The position numbers and the translations under genes are program-made. DNA of 64,000 nucleotides from Muribaculum sp. GTDB taxonomy: Bacteria; Bacillota; Clostridia; Lachnospirales; Lachnospiraceae. The notes beneath the pieces are model-generated. The model had not been told where the DNA came from. It did no database searches and saw only the letters and a list, made by a program, of their open reading frames with translations. Each line of letters starts with the position of its first letter. The stretch's first letter is position 1. The stretch is taken from the NCBI GenBank assembly GCA_023663505.1, contig JAMPHH010000009.1, positions 1-64,000 of the forward strand, given 5' to 3'. Shown one piece after another: positions 1 through 8,263 of the stretch.

Positions 1-73
1 AATGCCGATGTCACCTATTTTCATAAAATCGGTCTAGATTGATGCGTTTATCCTATAGCGATAGAAGAATCCT

Positions 74-102
74 TTGACATAGCGCCATACAGGATATATA
101 AT
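74..102 (+). promoter_or_regulatory. Sigma-A promoter of the NERD gene
   Basis: TTGACA (74-79), 17-nt spacer, TATAAT (97-102): both hexamers match the consensus exactly. The expected start of transcription is near 109, leaving a leader of about 85 nt before the NERD gene at 194. The first 70 bases of the window hold no gene that I can see. Confidence 0.85.
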
Positions 103-193
103 TTGATAAGTACAAATGTAAGAATAGAGAGAGCGGCTATTTTAGGAAAGGCAGAGCGAGCTTGGGAGCGCACAAAAGAGAAAGGGATTCAAG

Positions 194-1165
194 ATGAACG
201 ATATCGTTACCATGGTCGCGAGTGTTGTATTTGCTATCGGTGTGATAGCCCTGCTTATATCAAGGCTTGCGCCACGGAAGAGAGATAAGTGGGTTGACAC
301 ACGGGAATTCGAGCAATGGAAAATGAAGATCAGCAGGGATTGTAATGCACAGAGCCTGCAAGAATTTCAGAATTTTTTGCAAAAATACGGTGGCGGGTAT
401 GTCAGAAGGAGCCATGGGGAAATTGTGCGGCAGGAATTCCTCGGTCGGGAAAAGGGGGATTTAAAGGGGATTTTTTATCAGCTTGTAGTGCCTTCCAAGC
501 AGATCCCCATTACGCAGAAGGAGCAGTTTCGTTTGTTCTTGACGGAAATAGGCGTAACGAATGTTGATAAGCGTCCGCAATACGAGGCTCGTGACGGTAA
601 GTTGAACAATAAGGCTCAGGATATAGAGGAAAGGAATCGTAAGCAGTCAGGGAATCGGGGAGAAAAGATTGTCCGCGATAATCTGGAAATTTTAAAGAAG
701 GAAGACTATTTTATAGTAAGTGGAGTGGTTCTGCAATACGAAGGGGAAGCCAAGGAATTTGATCACATTGTAATCGGGGAAAATGGGGTTTTTGTATTGG
801 AGACCAAGGCATTCGGATTGTCGGAGGATATTCTTAAGAGCAGTCATGCCTGTCTGTCGATAGCGGGTCAGGACGAATGGACATTGAAAAAGAACGGTCA
901 GTCGCGTATATTGAAAAGTCCCACCGAACAGGTTTTGGCGCAGCGCGAATTTATGGAGCGTTTTGTGGAGGAGTTTATGACAGATGTCAGAAATGTGCTC
1001 ATTCTCGGCAATCCCGACCTGCAGCTACAAAAAAGAATCGATTTGGATTATGATGTGATTCAGGTGCAAAATCTGTGTCGGTATATTCGGAACACGGAGG
1101 GAAACCTTGCCTATAACGACAGATTGGCTTTGATTTCAAAAATAAATGAACATCGGCTGAATTAA
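194..1165 (+). CDS. NERD-domain membrane-anchored protein
   Basis: 323 aa. Residues about 4-25 form one hydrophobic N-terminal helix, so the protein is probably membrane-anchored with a cytoplasmic body. Residues about 150-270 are a NERD (nuclease-related) domain: a GE pair at 156-157, then EFDHIV with Asp190, then VLETK with Glu203 and Lys205. These fit the D...ExK core of PD-(D/E)XK nucleases. NERD proteins are predicted to act on DNA, but few are characterised and the target is unknown. The gene stands alone behind its own consensus promoter and is more AT-rich than the glycan genes that follow. The start ATG at 194 has an AAAGGG-type ribosome binding site. The family call is firm; the cellular role is not known. 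Confidence 0.85.
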   Translation: MNDIVTMVASVVFAIGVIALLISRLAPRKRDKWVDTREFEQWKMKISRDCNAQSLQEFQNFLQKYGGGYVRRSHGEIVRQEFLGREKGDLKGIFYQLVVPSKQIPITQKEQFRLFLTEIGVTNVDKRPQYEARDGKLNNKAQDIEERNRKQSGNRGEKIVRDNLEILKKEDYFIVSGVVLQYEGEAKEFDHIVIGENGVFVLETKAFGLSEDILKSSHACLSIAGQDEWTLKKNGQSRILKSPTEQVLAQREFMERFVEEFMTDVRNVLILGNPDLQLQKRIDLDYDVIQVQNLCRYIRNTEGNLAYNDRLALISKINEHRLN

Positions 1166-1315
1166 TAAATTTATCAGAAAAGATGGACGCTTTCCTGATA
1201 CTGGGTTAAAATAAATTTAGAATGGAATAAGAGTAATTGTTCAAAGGAGGTTCCGTGGCTGTGAAGCATAAATAGGGGCTGAACGGCTGCGAATGGAAAA
1301 TTTATGGAGGGTGCT
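1166..1315 (+). other. Leader region before pseF
   Basis: 150 nt with no convincing gene. A strong AAAGGAGG at about 1242-1249 is followed by a GTG and a six-codon frame that ends in TAG. This could be a mini-leader peptide or the stump of a lost gene start. No clear sigma-A promoter was found. Confidence 0.3.
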
Positions 1316-2026
1316 ATGGAAATAAGAAGGATTGCAATCATCACGGCGAGGGGCGGCAGCAAGCGTATTCCGCGGAAGAATATCAAGAAGTTTTGCGGCA
1401 AGCCTATTTTGAGGTATTCCATACAGGCGGCGTTGGAGGCGGGAATCTTTGACACGGTGATGGTGTCCACTGATGACGAGGAGATTGCGGAGATCGCGAG
1501 GGGCTGCGGCGCGGAGGTGCCTTTCTTTAGAAGCGAGGCGACGGCGAATGATTTTGCCACCACCAATGATGTCTTGTTGGAGGTGTTGGCGGAGTACGAG
1601 AAGCGGGGGGAGCATTTTGACACGGCGGTGTGTATTTATCCCACTGCTCCCTTTGTGACGGCGGATAAGATCTGGGACGCCGTGGATCAGCTTGAGGTGA
1701 GCGACGCAGACACGCTGATTCCGGTGGTGGCTTTTTCCTATCCCCCGCAGCGGGCGATGCTTATCAAGGAGGGCAGGCTTGTGTTTGAGTACCCGGAGTA
1801 TTTGGACAGCCGTTCTCAGGATTTGACGCCGCATTATCATGACGTGGGTCAGTTCTATGCATTCAAGACAGAGGTTTTCAAGCGAAACAGGAAGCTGATG
1901 GTGGGGAACATTCTGCCCATGATTATGTCCGAGTTGGAGATACAGGATATCGACAGCGAGACAGACTGGGAGCTTGCGGAGATGAAATACCGTTTGCTGC
2001 AAAGCAAGGAAGCTGAGATCGACTGA
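1316..2026 (+). CDS. pseF: Pseudaminic acid cytidylyltransferase
   Basis: 236 aa. It activates pseudaminic acid with CTP to give CMP-pseudaminic acid, the donor used by nonulosonate transferases in the cytoplasm. The N-terminus carries the nucleotidyltransferase signature ARGGSKRIPRKN (residues 11-22), and length and layout match PseF/NeuA. The start at 1316 is chosen because GGAGGG at 1306-1311 sits just upstream; an in-frame ATG at 1304 overlaps that ribosome binding site. It is the first gene of a plus-strand glycan locus that also holds pseH-like, pseI and pseG genes. Those neighbours favour pseudaminic acid over sialic or legionaminic acid. Confidence 0.9.
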   Translation: MEIRRIAIITARGGSKRIPRKNIKKFCGKPILRYSIQAALEAGIFDTVMVSTDDEEIAEIARGCGAEVPFFRSEATANDFATTNDVLLEVLAEYEKRGEHFDTAVCIYPTAPFVTADKIWDAVDQLEVSDADTLIPVVAFSYPPQRAMLIKEGRLVFEYPEYLDSRSQDLTPHYHDVGQFYAFKTEVFKRNRKLMVGNILPMIMSELEIQDIDSETDWELAEMKYRLLQSKEAEID

Positions 2027-2179
2027 CTGTGAGGCAGGGCGGCTGATGTGTGGATATGTGCAGGGCTAAGGAGTGGATAGGTGTAAGGTAGATGAATAGG
2101 ACAGACAACTTGGAGTCAGTGCGGATAGACGGTCGGTGACAGCGGGCTGAAATGAAAATGATGGAGACGGGAGAATTGT

Positions 2180-3937
2180 ATGGGTGAACAAGGCACGGGC
2201 AGGCGGATCGCGCTGCTCTCGAATGTGAATATGAATGCCATTATCCGCACGCTGCAAAAGGACGCAGAGGTCTACGAGACGGAGGGCTACGGAAACGAGT
2301 TGGGGATCCTCATGAACCCTGCCTCCTCCTATCATGCCTTTGCACCGGAGATTACTTTTCTTGTGATTGACCTGATGGAGCTTTTGGAGCATGAGCTTGA
2401 TGAGAAGTCAGCCAAGAAGCGTGTGGAGGACTGGTTTGCGGGCTTTGAGAATGCCATGACCCCGAATGGGATCTATTATATCAGTGACGCTTATCTGTGG
2501 GGATTGGAGATGGAGACGGCAGATGCCTTGGTGAACCGTGCCGAATTGGAGAGAATCTGGGAGAGACGGCTTTGTGCGCTTTGCGACTCCCATGCCAATG
2601 TGCGGATTCTGCCCTATCATCATATGATAGCGCGCTTGGGGGAGGAAAATGCCTTTTCTCCGAAAATGTGGTATATGGGACGAATCCTTCTAAGCGGTGA
2701 GGCGGGAAAAAGACTGGCTGCACTCATATTGCAGAGGACGGAATTGGAGAGCAGGACGCCCAAGAAGGTGCTGGCGTTGGATTTGGACAACACGCTCTGG
2801 GGCGGTCTGGCGGGGGAGCATGAGCATACGCCGATCGTGCTCTCGGAGGAGCATACGGGCTTAGCATACAAGAATCTGCAGCGTGTGATATTGCAGATGC
2901 AGCGGCAGGGAGTGCTGCTTGTCATCGTCTCCAAGAACAATGCGGAGGACGCGGAGCGTATTTTGCGGGGACATTCGCATATGGTGCTTCGCTCAGAGCA
3001 TTTTGCGGCAAGGCGGATCAATTGGAATGCCAAGAACGAGAATTTGGAGGAGATTGCAAGGGAACTGAATCTCGGTCTGGATTCCTTTGTATTCTGGGAC
3101 GATAATCCGCAGGAGCGGCTGTTGGTGCAGGAGACGCTTCCCATGGTGACAGTGCCCGATTTTCCGGACAAGCCCGAGGAACTGGCTCCCGCCATGGCAG
3201 AGATTTATCGTGAGTATTTTCAAAAGGCGGTGCTCACGGCGGAGGATTTGGACAAGACAAAGCAGTATGCGGACAATGAAGCCCGAGGCAGATTGCAGCG
3301 GAGCGCGGGGAGCTTCGAGGATTATCTGGAGAAGCTTCAGATTGTTGTCACCAGAGTAGACGCGGCGGAGCATTTGAACCGCCTCACGGAGCTGTTGAAC
3401 AAGACGAATCAGTTCAATCTGACCACCAGACGGCATGATATCCGTGAGGTACAGTCCATGGTGCAGGACGAGGGGAAGCGGGTGTTTGTGTATCGTGTGG
3501 AGGACTGCTTCGGGGATAACGGCGTGGTGGCGGCGGTGGTCGTGGACGTGACAGGGGAGGCTCCCATGATTGAGGAGTGGGTCATGAGCTGTCGCGTCAT
3601 GGGCAAGAATATCGAGCAGGGCATCGCCTGCTACGTGGAGGAGCATCTGCGGCAGGAAGGCTTCGGACGGGTCAGGGGAATCTACATTGCCACAGCGAAG
3701 AACAGACCAGTAGCGGAGCTATACAGGCAGCTTGGCTATCATGAGGTGGCAGGGGCGGCGGTGGACGGAGCTTCGGCTGACCAAGCTTCAAAAAAGCTTG
3801 TGACAGGACAGACAGACCTTGAGGCGATAGGAACGACGGAATCCGTGTCGCAGGCGGGAGTCGGGCAGACGGGCAGGATATATGAGATTTCCTTGGAGGA
3901 GACTCCGATAAGAGGATTTAGAGGGGTTGTACGGTAG
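2180..3937 (+). CDS. FkbH-like HAD-IIIC protein with C-terminal GNAT-like region
   Basis: 585 aa. Residues 1-190 look like the SGNH-like N-terminal half of FkbH proteins. Residues 201-209 are DLDNTLWGG, the HAD nucleophile loop with the typical FkbH LWGG ending; SKNN (251-254) and FWDDNPQER (305-313) supply the other HAD motifs. Residues about 390-520 resemble a GNAT acyltransferase fold. FkbH proteins of polyketide pathways form glyceryl-S-ACP from 1,3-bisphosphoglycerate and an acyl carrier protein. An ACP gene lies 0.9 kb downstream, so the same chemistry is plausible here, with a glycan as acceptor (inference). Oddity: residues about 527-565 are a low-complexity Ala/Ser/Thr/Gln-rich insertion near the C-terminus. 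The substrate is not shown by the sequence. Confidence 0.85.
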   Translation: MGEQGTGRRIALLSNVNMNAIIRTLQKDAEVYETEGYGNELGILMNPASSYHAFAPEITFLVIDLMELLEHELDEKSAKKRVEDWFAGFENAMTPNGIYYISDAYLWGLEMETADALVNRAELERIWERRLCALCDSHANVRILPYHHMIARLGEENAFSPKMWYMGRILLSGEAGKRLAALILQRTELESRTPKKVLALDLDNTLWGGLAGEHEHTPIVLSEEHTGLAYKNLQRVILQMQRQGVLLVIVSKNNAEDAERILRGHSHMVLRSEHFAARRINWNAKNENLEEIARELNLGLDSFVFWDDNPQERLLVQETLPMVTVPDFPDKPEELAPAMAEIYREYFQKAVLTAEDLDKTKQYADNEARGRLQRSAGSFEDYLEKLQIVVTRVDAAEHLNRLTELLNKTNQFNLTTRRHDIREVQSMVQDEGKRVFVYRVEDCFGDNGVVAAVVVDVTGEAPMIEEWVMSCRVMGKNIEQGIACYVEEHLRQEGFGRVRGIYIATAKNRPVAELYRQLGYHEVAGAAVDGASADQASKKLVTGQTDLEAIGTTESVSQAGVGQTGRIYEISLEETPIRGFRGVVR

Positions 3938-3966
3938 GAAGCGGGAATGAAAGGGGATTACGGCTC

Positions 3967-4752
3967 ATGGCTAAACAAAAGATAGTGCCGTTTCAGCTTA
4001 AAGATCGAATAATCTCTAAAAAAATATATTGCAAATATTTAAGCGTAGGAGGCGAGATTTATCTCCATAACTATTTTGAGGAGGTCATGGAAAAAGCGCT
4101 GGAGGGCGAGTTTGATTTTAAATATTTTGACAGAGGGCGATGGTGGTATTCTGAGTGGGAAGGGCATCAGCGCAAGGTGATGACGGTGCAATATTGGTAT
4201 GGTCTGTATGAGATTCAGTGGGGCTATAATTATGATTTTATCCCGTCTTGGAATCAGCGGGAGAAGTTTGACTGGCATAGGACAGAGAAGGCATTTTGCC
4301 TGCATGTGAAAGATTCGTGGCGCGGGCATGTGGAAGATAATACAGAATCCATATCAGGATTGGGAAAGAATAATATCTTGTATAGGAATCCGCGACGTTG
4401 TCCTAAGTATCGTTATGAACTCCCCGAAAATGCAACGAATCTTAATTTTGCGTTAGAATTTATGGAAGGTGTTGTGAAGCGAAATATTCCTTTTATGAAG
4501 GAATGGTTTGGACGCGTGAAGACGTTGGAAGATGTATTGTCGGCACTGGATCGGCAAATCGAGACCGAGGGTACCAGTTCCACATGGTATTGGGACGCTT
4601 TTTATGTGAAGGCTTTTTTGTATGCTAAAATGCGGGAGATGGATGCCGCCATTGCCATGATGCAAAAAAGGTTCCCCTATGGGGAGATTCCGAAGAAGGT
4701 TTTGGAAAAGCTGTATCAGACGGCGGAGGAGTCAGGCTTAGATATAAGATAA
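3967..4752 (+). CDS. Uncharacterised protein between fkbH-like and acp
   Basis: 261 aa; I do not recognise the family. It is rich in aromatic residues (several Trp and Tyr in residues 50-100) and has no signal peptide or membrane segment. The C-terminal 70 residues read as amphipathic helices, possibly a single TPR-like hairpin. It starts 30 nt after the fkbH-like gene and lies 75 nt before acp, so it is probably co-transcribed with them. The coding region is somewhat AT-richer than pseF and the fkbH-like gene. It could be a folding partner or an unrelated cargo gene. Confidence 0.6.
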   Translation: MAKQKIVPFQLKDRIISKKIYCKYLSVGGEIYLHNYFEEVMEKALEGEFDFKYFDRGRWWYSEWEGHQRKVMTVQYWYGLYEIQWGYNYDFIPSWNQREKFDWHRTEKAFCLHVKDSWRGHVEDNTESISGLGKNNILYRNPRRCPKYRYELPENATNLNFALEFMEGVVKRNIPFMKEWFGRVKTLEDVLSALDRQIETEGTSSTWYWDAFYVKAFLYAKMREMDAAIAMMQKRFPYGEIPKKVLEKLYQTAEESGLDIR

Positions 4753-4827
4753 TTTGTAACGGTTCAGCGGGGGATAAATTATAGTGATAATTTGCTTTGG
4801 TGCAATAAATGATAAAGGAGATTTTAT

Positions 4828-5064
4828 ATGGCAAACATGGAATTACAGCACAAAATCATAGCATTGGTCGAGGAGTATTTGAAGCTCCCCGCGGGAAGCA
4901 TCACCCCCGACACACAGATTGCAGATGTAGATGAATGGGATTCTCTGGCGCATGTGATGATCATTGGTGAGCTGGAGCAGCGGCTCGGGGTGACGATTCC
5001 TCTGGACGACGCCATCGAGCTTTCGAGTATGGGAGAGCTTCTTGAGAAGGCGGGTTGTCTATGA
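4828..5064 (+). CDS. Acyl carrier protein
   Basis: 78 aa. The motif DEWDSLAHV contains the conserved DSL, and Ser39 would take the 4'-phosphopantetheine arm. Size and the four-helix layout match free-standing ACPs. It starts after an AAAGGAG ribosome binding site and its stop overlaps the ATG of the next gene (ATGA), so the two are translationally coupled. It is not beside fatty acid synthase genes, so it is likely a specialised carrier. The nearby FkbH-like protein is the natural loading enzyme and the coupled GNAT protein a possible acyl user (inference). Confidence 0.9.
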   Translation: MANMELQHKIIALVEEYLKLPAGSITPDTQIADVDEWDSLAHVMIIGELEQRLGVTIPLDDAIELSSMGELLEKAGCL

Positions 5065-5606
5065 GTGTGACATTGCGCAATATCCGAGAGACGGATCTGG
5101 AAAATATCATGAATTGGCGCATGGCGGAGGACATCACCCGCTATATGAACACCAACCCCAAGCTTACCATGGAGGGGCAGTGCGAGTGGCTGGCTTCCAT
5201 ACGGCAGAATCCGGACGTGCGGTATTGGATGATAGAGGTGGACGGGGAGAGTGCAGGGGTGATCAATCTCACGGGTCTTGAGAAGCCTGATGGGAACCTT
5301 GGCTGGGCTTATTATATGGGAGTGCAGCGGCTTCGCAGCATCAAGACTGCCCTCGCGTTGGAGATGAGCATGTATGACTATGCCCTGCTCACACTAGGCA
5401 AAAATGCGGTTTACAGCGATGTATTTACCCTTAATGCGGGTGTGATTCAGCTTCACAAGCTCTGCGGCTGCGAGGTGGTGGAGGAGCGCAAGCGCGCGGT
5501 CTGCAAGGAGGGCGTGTACTATGACGTGACCTATATGCGCATGACGGCGGAGCGTTGGACAGAGCTTCGGAAGGATAAGAAGTATGAGAAGATTGCATTT
5601 GAATGA
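5061..5606 (+). CDS. pseH: GNAT N-acetyltransferase, PseH-like
   Basis: 181 aa from ATG 5061, which overlaps the ACP stop. A single GNAT fold opens with the LRNIRETDLENIMNWR pattern shared by PseH and other amino-sugar acetyltransferases. PseH acetylates the 4-amino group of UDP-4-amino-4,6-dideoxy-N-acetyl-beta-L-altrosamine using acetyl-CoA. It is the only stand-alone GNAT in the locus and completes the pathway with pseB, pseC, pseG, pseI and pseF, all in this window. Because it is coupled to an ACP, an acyl-ACP donor in place of acetyl-CoA cannot be excluded. Confidence 0.75.
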   Translation: MSVTLRNIRETDLENIMNWRMAEDITRYMNTNPKLTMEGQCEWLASIRQNPDVRYWMIEVDGESAGVINLTGLEKPDGNLGWAYYMGVQRLRSIKTALALEMSMYDYALLTLGKNAVYSDVFTLNAGVIQLHKLCGCEVVEERKRAVCKEGVYYDVTYMRMTAERWTELRKDKKYEKIAFE

Positions 5607-5647
5607 GCTAAAATATGATGCAATAAATATACGAAGGAGGCATGGGA

Positions 5648-5794
5648 ATGAGTAATTTCACTTTCCTTGAGACTCGTTGGAGTGATTTGGCAAAGCTTGG
5701 TGATCTGTCTGAAAAATATGTTTACTCAGACCCGAACACATCTGTCATAAAGCAGGGGATGTTAGCGGAAGTTATGGTATTATATGCTGTCTGA
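5648..5794 (+). pseudogene. Stump of a type I restriction HsdR/helicase gene (5' end only)
   Basis: 48 codons with a strong GAAGGAGG ribosome binding site (5633-5640), then TGA. The peptide begins MSNFTFLETRWSDLAKLGD and runs on with EKYVYSDPNTS, the pattern that opens DEAD/DEAH type I restriction R subunits. Such proteins are normally about 900-1100 aa. The frame breaks around 5760-5794, where the next fragment takes over in another frame. I read this as the 5' scar of a deleted restriction locus. The family assignment rests on remembered N-terminal patterns. Confidence 0.7.
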
Positions 5795-5933
5795 TGAATT
5801 TACTGTATTAGAGCAACTTGACATGATAAGAAAATCCATACTTGCCAAAGCATTCCGCGGAGAACTCGGAACAAATGATCCCGAAGAAGAGAGTTCTATA
5901 GAACTACTTAAGAAAATTTTGGCAAATGCATAG
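5784..5933 (+). pseudogene. Remnant of a type I restriction specificity subunit HsdS (3' end only)
   Basis: 49 codons from ATG 5784 to TAG 5931-5933, overlapping the HsdR stump in another frame. The peptide contains MIRKSILAKAFRGELGTNDP followed by EEESSIELLKKIL, the recognisable C-terminal tail of many HsdS proteins. HsdS is normally about 400 aa. With the HsdR start directly upstream, this implies one internal deletion that removed most of an hsdR-hsdM-hsdS locus and joined its two ends. Confidence 0.75.
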
Positions 5934-6036
5934 GGGATTATATATTGTTTTTGGCATAGTTTGCGTTAAGTCTTTAAGGGATAGTGATAATATATGATCA
6001 ACAATGTTGTCACAAATTTGAAGGGAGGCGGATATT

Positions 6037-7044
6037 ATGAGCAGCGAAATAGCAGAGACAGGGAATTTAATTCAAATCATCAGTCAATCCAGACAAAATG
6101 CACTGAAGAAGGTCAATGAAGAACTGATTCATATGTACTGGAAGGTTGGAGAATACCTAAGTATGGAATCTGTAAAGGCTTCATTTGGAGATGCTTATAT
6201 AGATTCAGTTGTTGAAGAAATACAGGAGGCTTTTCCGGGGATCAGGGGATTTAACAGGCGAGGCTTGTATCGTATGAAAAAGTTTTATGAAACTTATAGA
6301 AATGATAAATTTGTGTCAACACTGTTGTCACAAATCAGTTGGTCAAATCATCTGGCTATCATGTCCAAGGCAAAAACAGAAGAGGAAAGGCATTTTTATA
6401 TTACACTATGCGTAAAAGAGAATTATTCGGCAAGAGAACTGTCTAGGCAGATTGATAGTGGTTATTATGAGAGGTACATGCTATCCAAGGAGAAGTTGCT
6501 GCCGGAACCGATAAAAGGATTGAAGGAAAATCCATTTCTGGATTCTTATGTGATTGAATTTCTGGATTTGCCGTCAAATTTTAAGGAAGTAGATTTGAGA
6601 AAAGGTCTGATTAAGAACATGAAGGATTTCATATTAGAAGTTGGAAAAGATTTCACCTTCATTGATGAAGAATATAGGGTTCAGGTCGGGGGAGAAGACT
6701 ATAAAATTGATTTGCTGTTTTTCCATAGAGGGCTGCAGTGCCTTGTGGCATTTGAATTAAAGATTGGAAAGTTTAAGCCGGAATACATTTCAAAAATGGA
6801 TTTCTATTTGGAGGCACTTGATCGGCAGAAGAAAAAAGAAAACGAGAATCCGAGTGTCGGCATGATTTTATGTGCATCTAAAGACGATGAAGTGGTTGAA
6901 TATGCGATGAGTCGAACCCTATCTCCTATGATGGTGGCAGAATATCAACTTCAACTGCCTGATAAGAATGTTCTGCAGAGGAAATTGCAGGAATTAATTA
7001 ATATGCCCTTGTTGGAGTCTGGTGAAACGCCTTCTCTACAATGA
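6037..7044 (+). CDS. DUF1016 / YhcG-family PDDEXK nuclease
   Basis: 335 aa. Residues 1-150 form the helical YhcG N-terminal domain (with IHMYWKVGEYL and WSNHLAIM). Residues 170-320 are the DUF1016 PD-(D/E)XK domain, with Asp225 in YKIDLLFFHRG and Glu240/Lys242 in FELKIGKF, so the catalytic triad is intact. Members often sit inside or beside type I restriction-modification loci, as here, directly after the hsd scar. The probable role is DNA cleavage in genome defence; the target is unknown. The start has a GGGAGG ribosome binding site. The gene is clearly more AT-rich than pseH and pseI on either side, which points to acquired DNA in the glycan locus. Confidence 0.9.
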   Translation: MSSEIAETGNLIQIISQSRQNALKKVNEELIHMYWKVGEYLSMESVKASFGDAYIDSVVEEIQEAFPGIRGFNRRGLYRMKKFYETYRNDKFVSTLLSQISWSNHLAIMSKAKTEEERHFYITLCVKENYSARELSRQIDSGYYERYMLSKEKLLPEPIKGLKENPFLDSYVIEFLDLPSNFKEVDLRKGLIKNMKDFILEVGKDFTFIDEEYRVQVGGEDYKIDLLFFHRGLQCLVAFELKIGKFKPEYISKMDFYLEALDRQKKKENENPSVGMILCASKDDEVVEYAMSRTLSPMMVAEYQLQLPDKNVLQRKLQELINMPLLESGETPSLQ

Positions 7045-7143
7045 ATCGGGTGTCCGTATAGAAGTGTCGGACTATGACTGTATTATCACAAATTTTATAA
7101 GTCTTCTTGTATAGTAATAATGCGCATTTGCGTCCGAATCTGC

Positions 7144-7172
7144 TTGTCAAAAATATGGGATATGTATATAAT
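7144..7172 (+). promoter_or_regulatory. Sigma-A promoter of pseI
   Basis: TTGTCA (7144-7149), 17-nt spacer, TATAAT (7167-7172). Transcription should start near 7179, giving a leader of under 20 nt with an AGGAGAGG ribosome binding site before ATG 7196. The downstream pse/glycan genes therefore do not depend on read-through across the defence insert. Confidence 0.8.
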
Positions 7173-7195
7173 GGAAAAATAATAGGAGAGGCAGT

Positions 7196-8257
7196 ATGAA
7201 CAAAGAGATTAGAATCGGGAGCCATATCATCAGTGAGCAGTCTCCCACCTTTATCGTGGCGGAGATGTCCGCCAATCATTTGATGGATTATGACAGGGCG
7301 GTGGCGATCATGCAGGCGGCGAAGGACGCGGGGGCTGACGCTGTCAAGATTCAGACCTACACGGCGGACACGATCACGCTGGATTGTGATGATCCCTGCT
7401 TTCAGATCACGCAGGGAACGATCTGGGACGGCACCACCCTGCACAAGCTTTACCAGACGGCGTACACTCCTTGGGAATGGCAGCCGAGGCTTCAGGAGGA
7501 GGCGCGCAGGCTTGGGTTGGAATTCTTCTCCTCACCCTTTGATTTTACGTCGATTGATTTTCTGGAGGAGTTAAATGTGCCCGCTTATAAGGTGGCAAGC
7601 TTTGAGATCAATGACATTCCCTTTATCAGAAGGATTGCCAAGCTGGGCAAGCCGGTCATCTTTGCCACGGGGGTTGCCAGACTGGCGGATATCGACTTAG
7701 CGGTGAGGACATGTAAGGAGGCAGGGAATGAAGATGTGATCCTTTTAAAATGCACCTCCTCATATCCCGCACCCTATGAGGATATTAATTTAAAAACGAT
7801 TCCCTCTATGGCGCAGACCTTTGACTGTATCGCGGGGCTTTCCGATCACAGTATGGGACACGCGGTGGCGGACGCGGCGGTGGCTCTGGGGGCAAAGGTG
7901 GTGGAGAAGCATCTGACCCTGTCACGGGCGGACGGCGGCGCGGACGCGGCTTTTTCCATGGAGCCTGCGGAATTTCGCACCATGGTGGAGGATATTCGCA
8001 AGATTGAGAAGGCATTGGGCAGCGTTACTTATGAGCTGACCGAGAAGCAGACCAGAGAGAGGGAGCATTCTCGCTCTCTCTTTGTGGCGGAGGATATGAA
8101 GGCGGGAGATGTGTTTACACCGCAAAACCTTCGCTCCGTGCGTCCTGCCTGTGGCTTGCCGACGATGTATTACGAGGAGCTTTTGGGTAAAAGGATTAAG
8201 CGTGATGCCAAGCTTGGCACGCCCATGAGCTGGGAACTGGTGGATTTCGGGGAGTAG
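7196..8257 (+). CDS. pseI: Pseudaminic acid synthase
   Basis: 353 aa. It condenses 2,4-diacetamido-2,4,6-trideoxy-L-altropyranose with phosphoenolpyruvate to make pseudaminic acid. The NeuB TIM barrel occupies residues about 15-275 (FIVAEMSANH, DAVKIQTYT, FFSSPFD, GLSDHS). A C-terminal SAF/antifreeze-like domain occupies about 285-350 (SRSLFVAEDMKAGD). Length is normal for the family. Its stop is 6 nt before pseG. NeuB-family members can make sialic, legionaminic or pseudaminic acid; the adjoining PseG-type hydrolase and the PseB/PseC-type enzymes at 51-53 kb favour pseudaminic acid. Confidence 0.92.
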   Translation: MNKEIRIGSHIISEQSPTFIVAEMSANHLMDYDRAVAIMQAAKDAGADAVKIQTYTADTITLDCDDPCFQITQGTIWDGTTLHKLYQTAYTPWEWQPRLQEEARRLGLEFFSSPFDFTSIDFLEELNVPAYKVASFEINDIPFIRRIAKLGKPVIFATGVARLADIDLAVRTCKEAGNEDVILLKCTSSYPAPYEDINLKTIPSMAQTFDCIAGLSDHSMGHAVADAAVALGAKVVEKHLTLSRADGGADAAFSMEPAEFRTMVEDIRKIEKALGSVTYELTEKQTREREHSRSLFVAEDMKAGDVFTPQNLRSVRPACGLPTMYYEELLGKRIKRDAKLGTPMSWELVDFGE

Positions 8258-8263
8258 AGTAAT

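Noticed and set aside
1166..1315. Riboswitch or T-box upstream of pseF
   Set aside because: No conserved T-box, glycine or other riboswitch core could be seen and no terminator/antiterminator pair was evident.
1241..2002. Long open frame opposite pseF on the minus strand
   Set aside because: No ribosome binding site, and the translation is His/Arg/Leu-rich without family features; it is the complement of a well-supported gene.
5648..5933. Two small overlapping ORFs as a toxin-antitoxin pair
   Set aside because: Their peptides match the start of HsdR and the end of HsdS respectively, which fits a deletion scar better.
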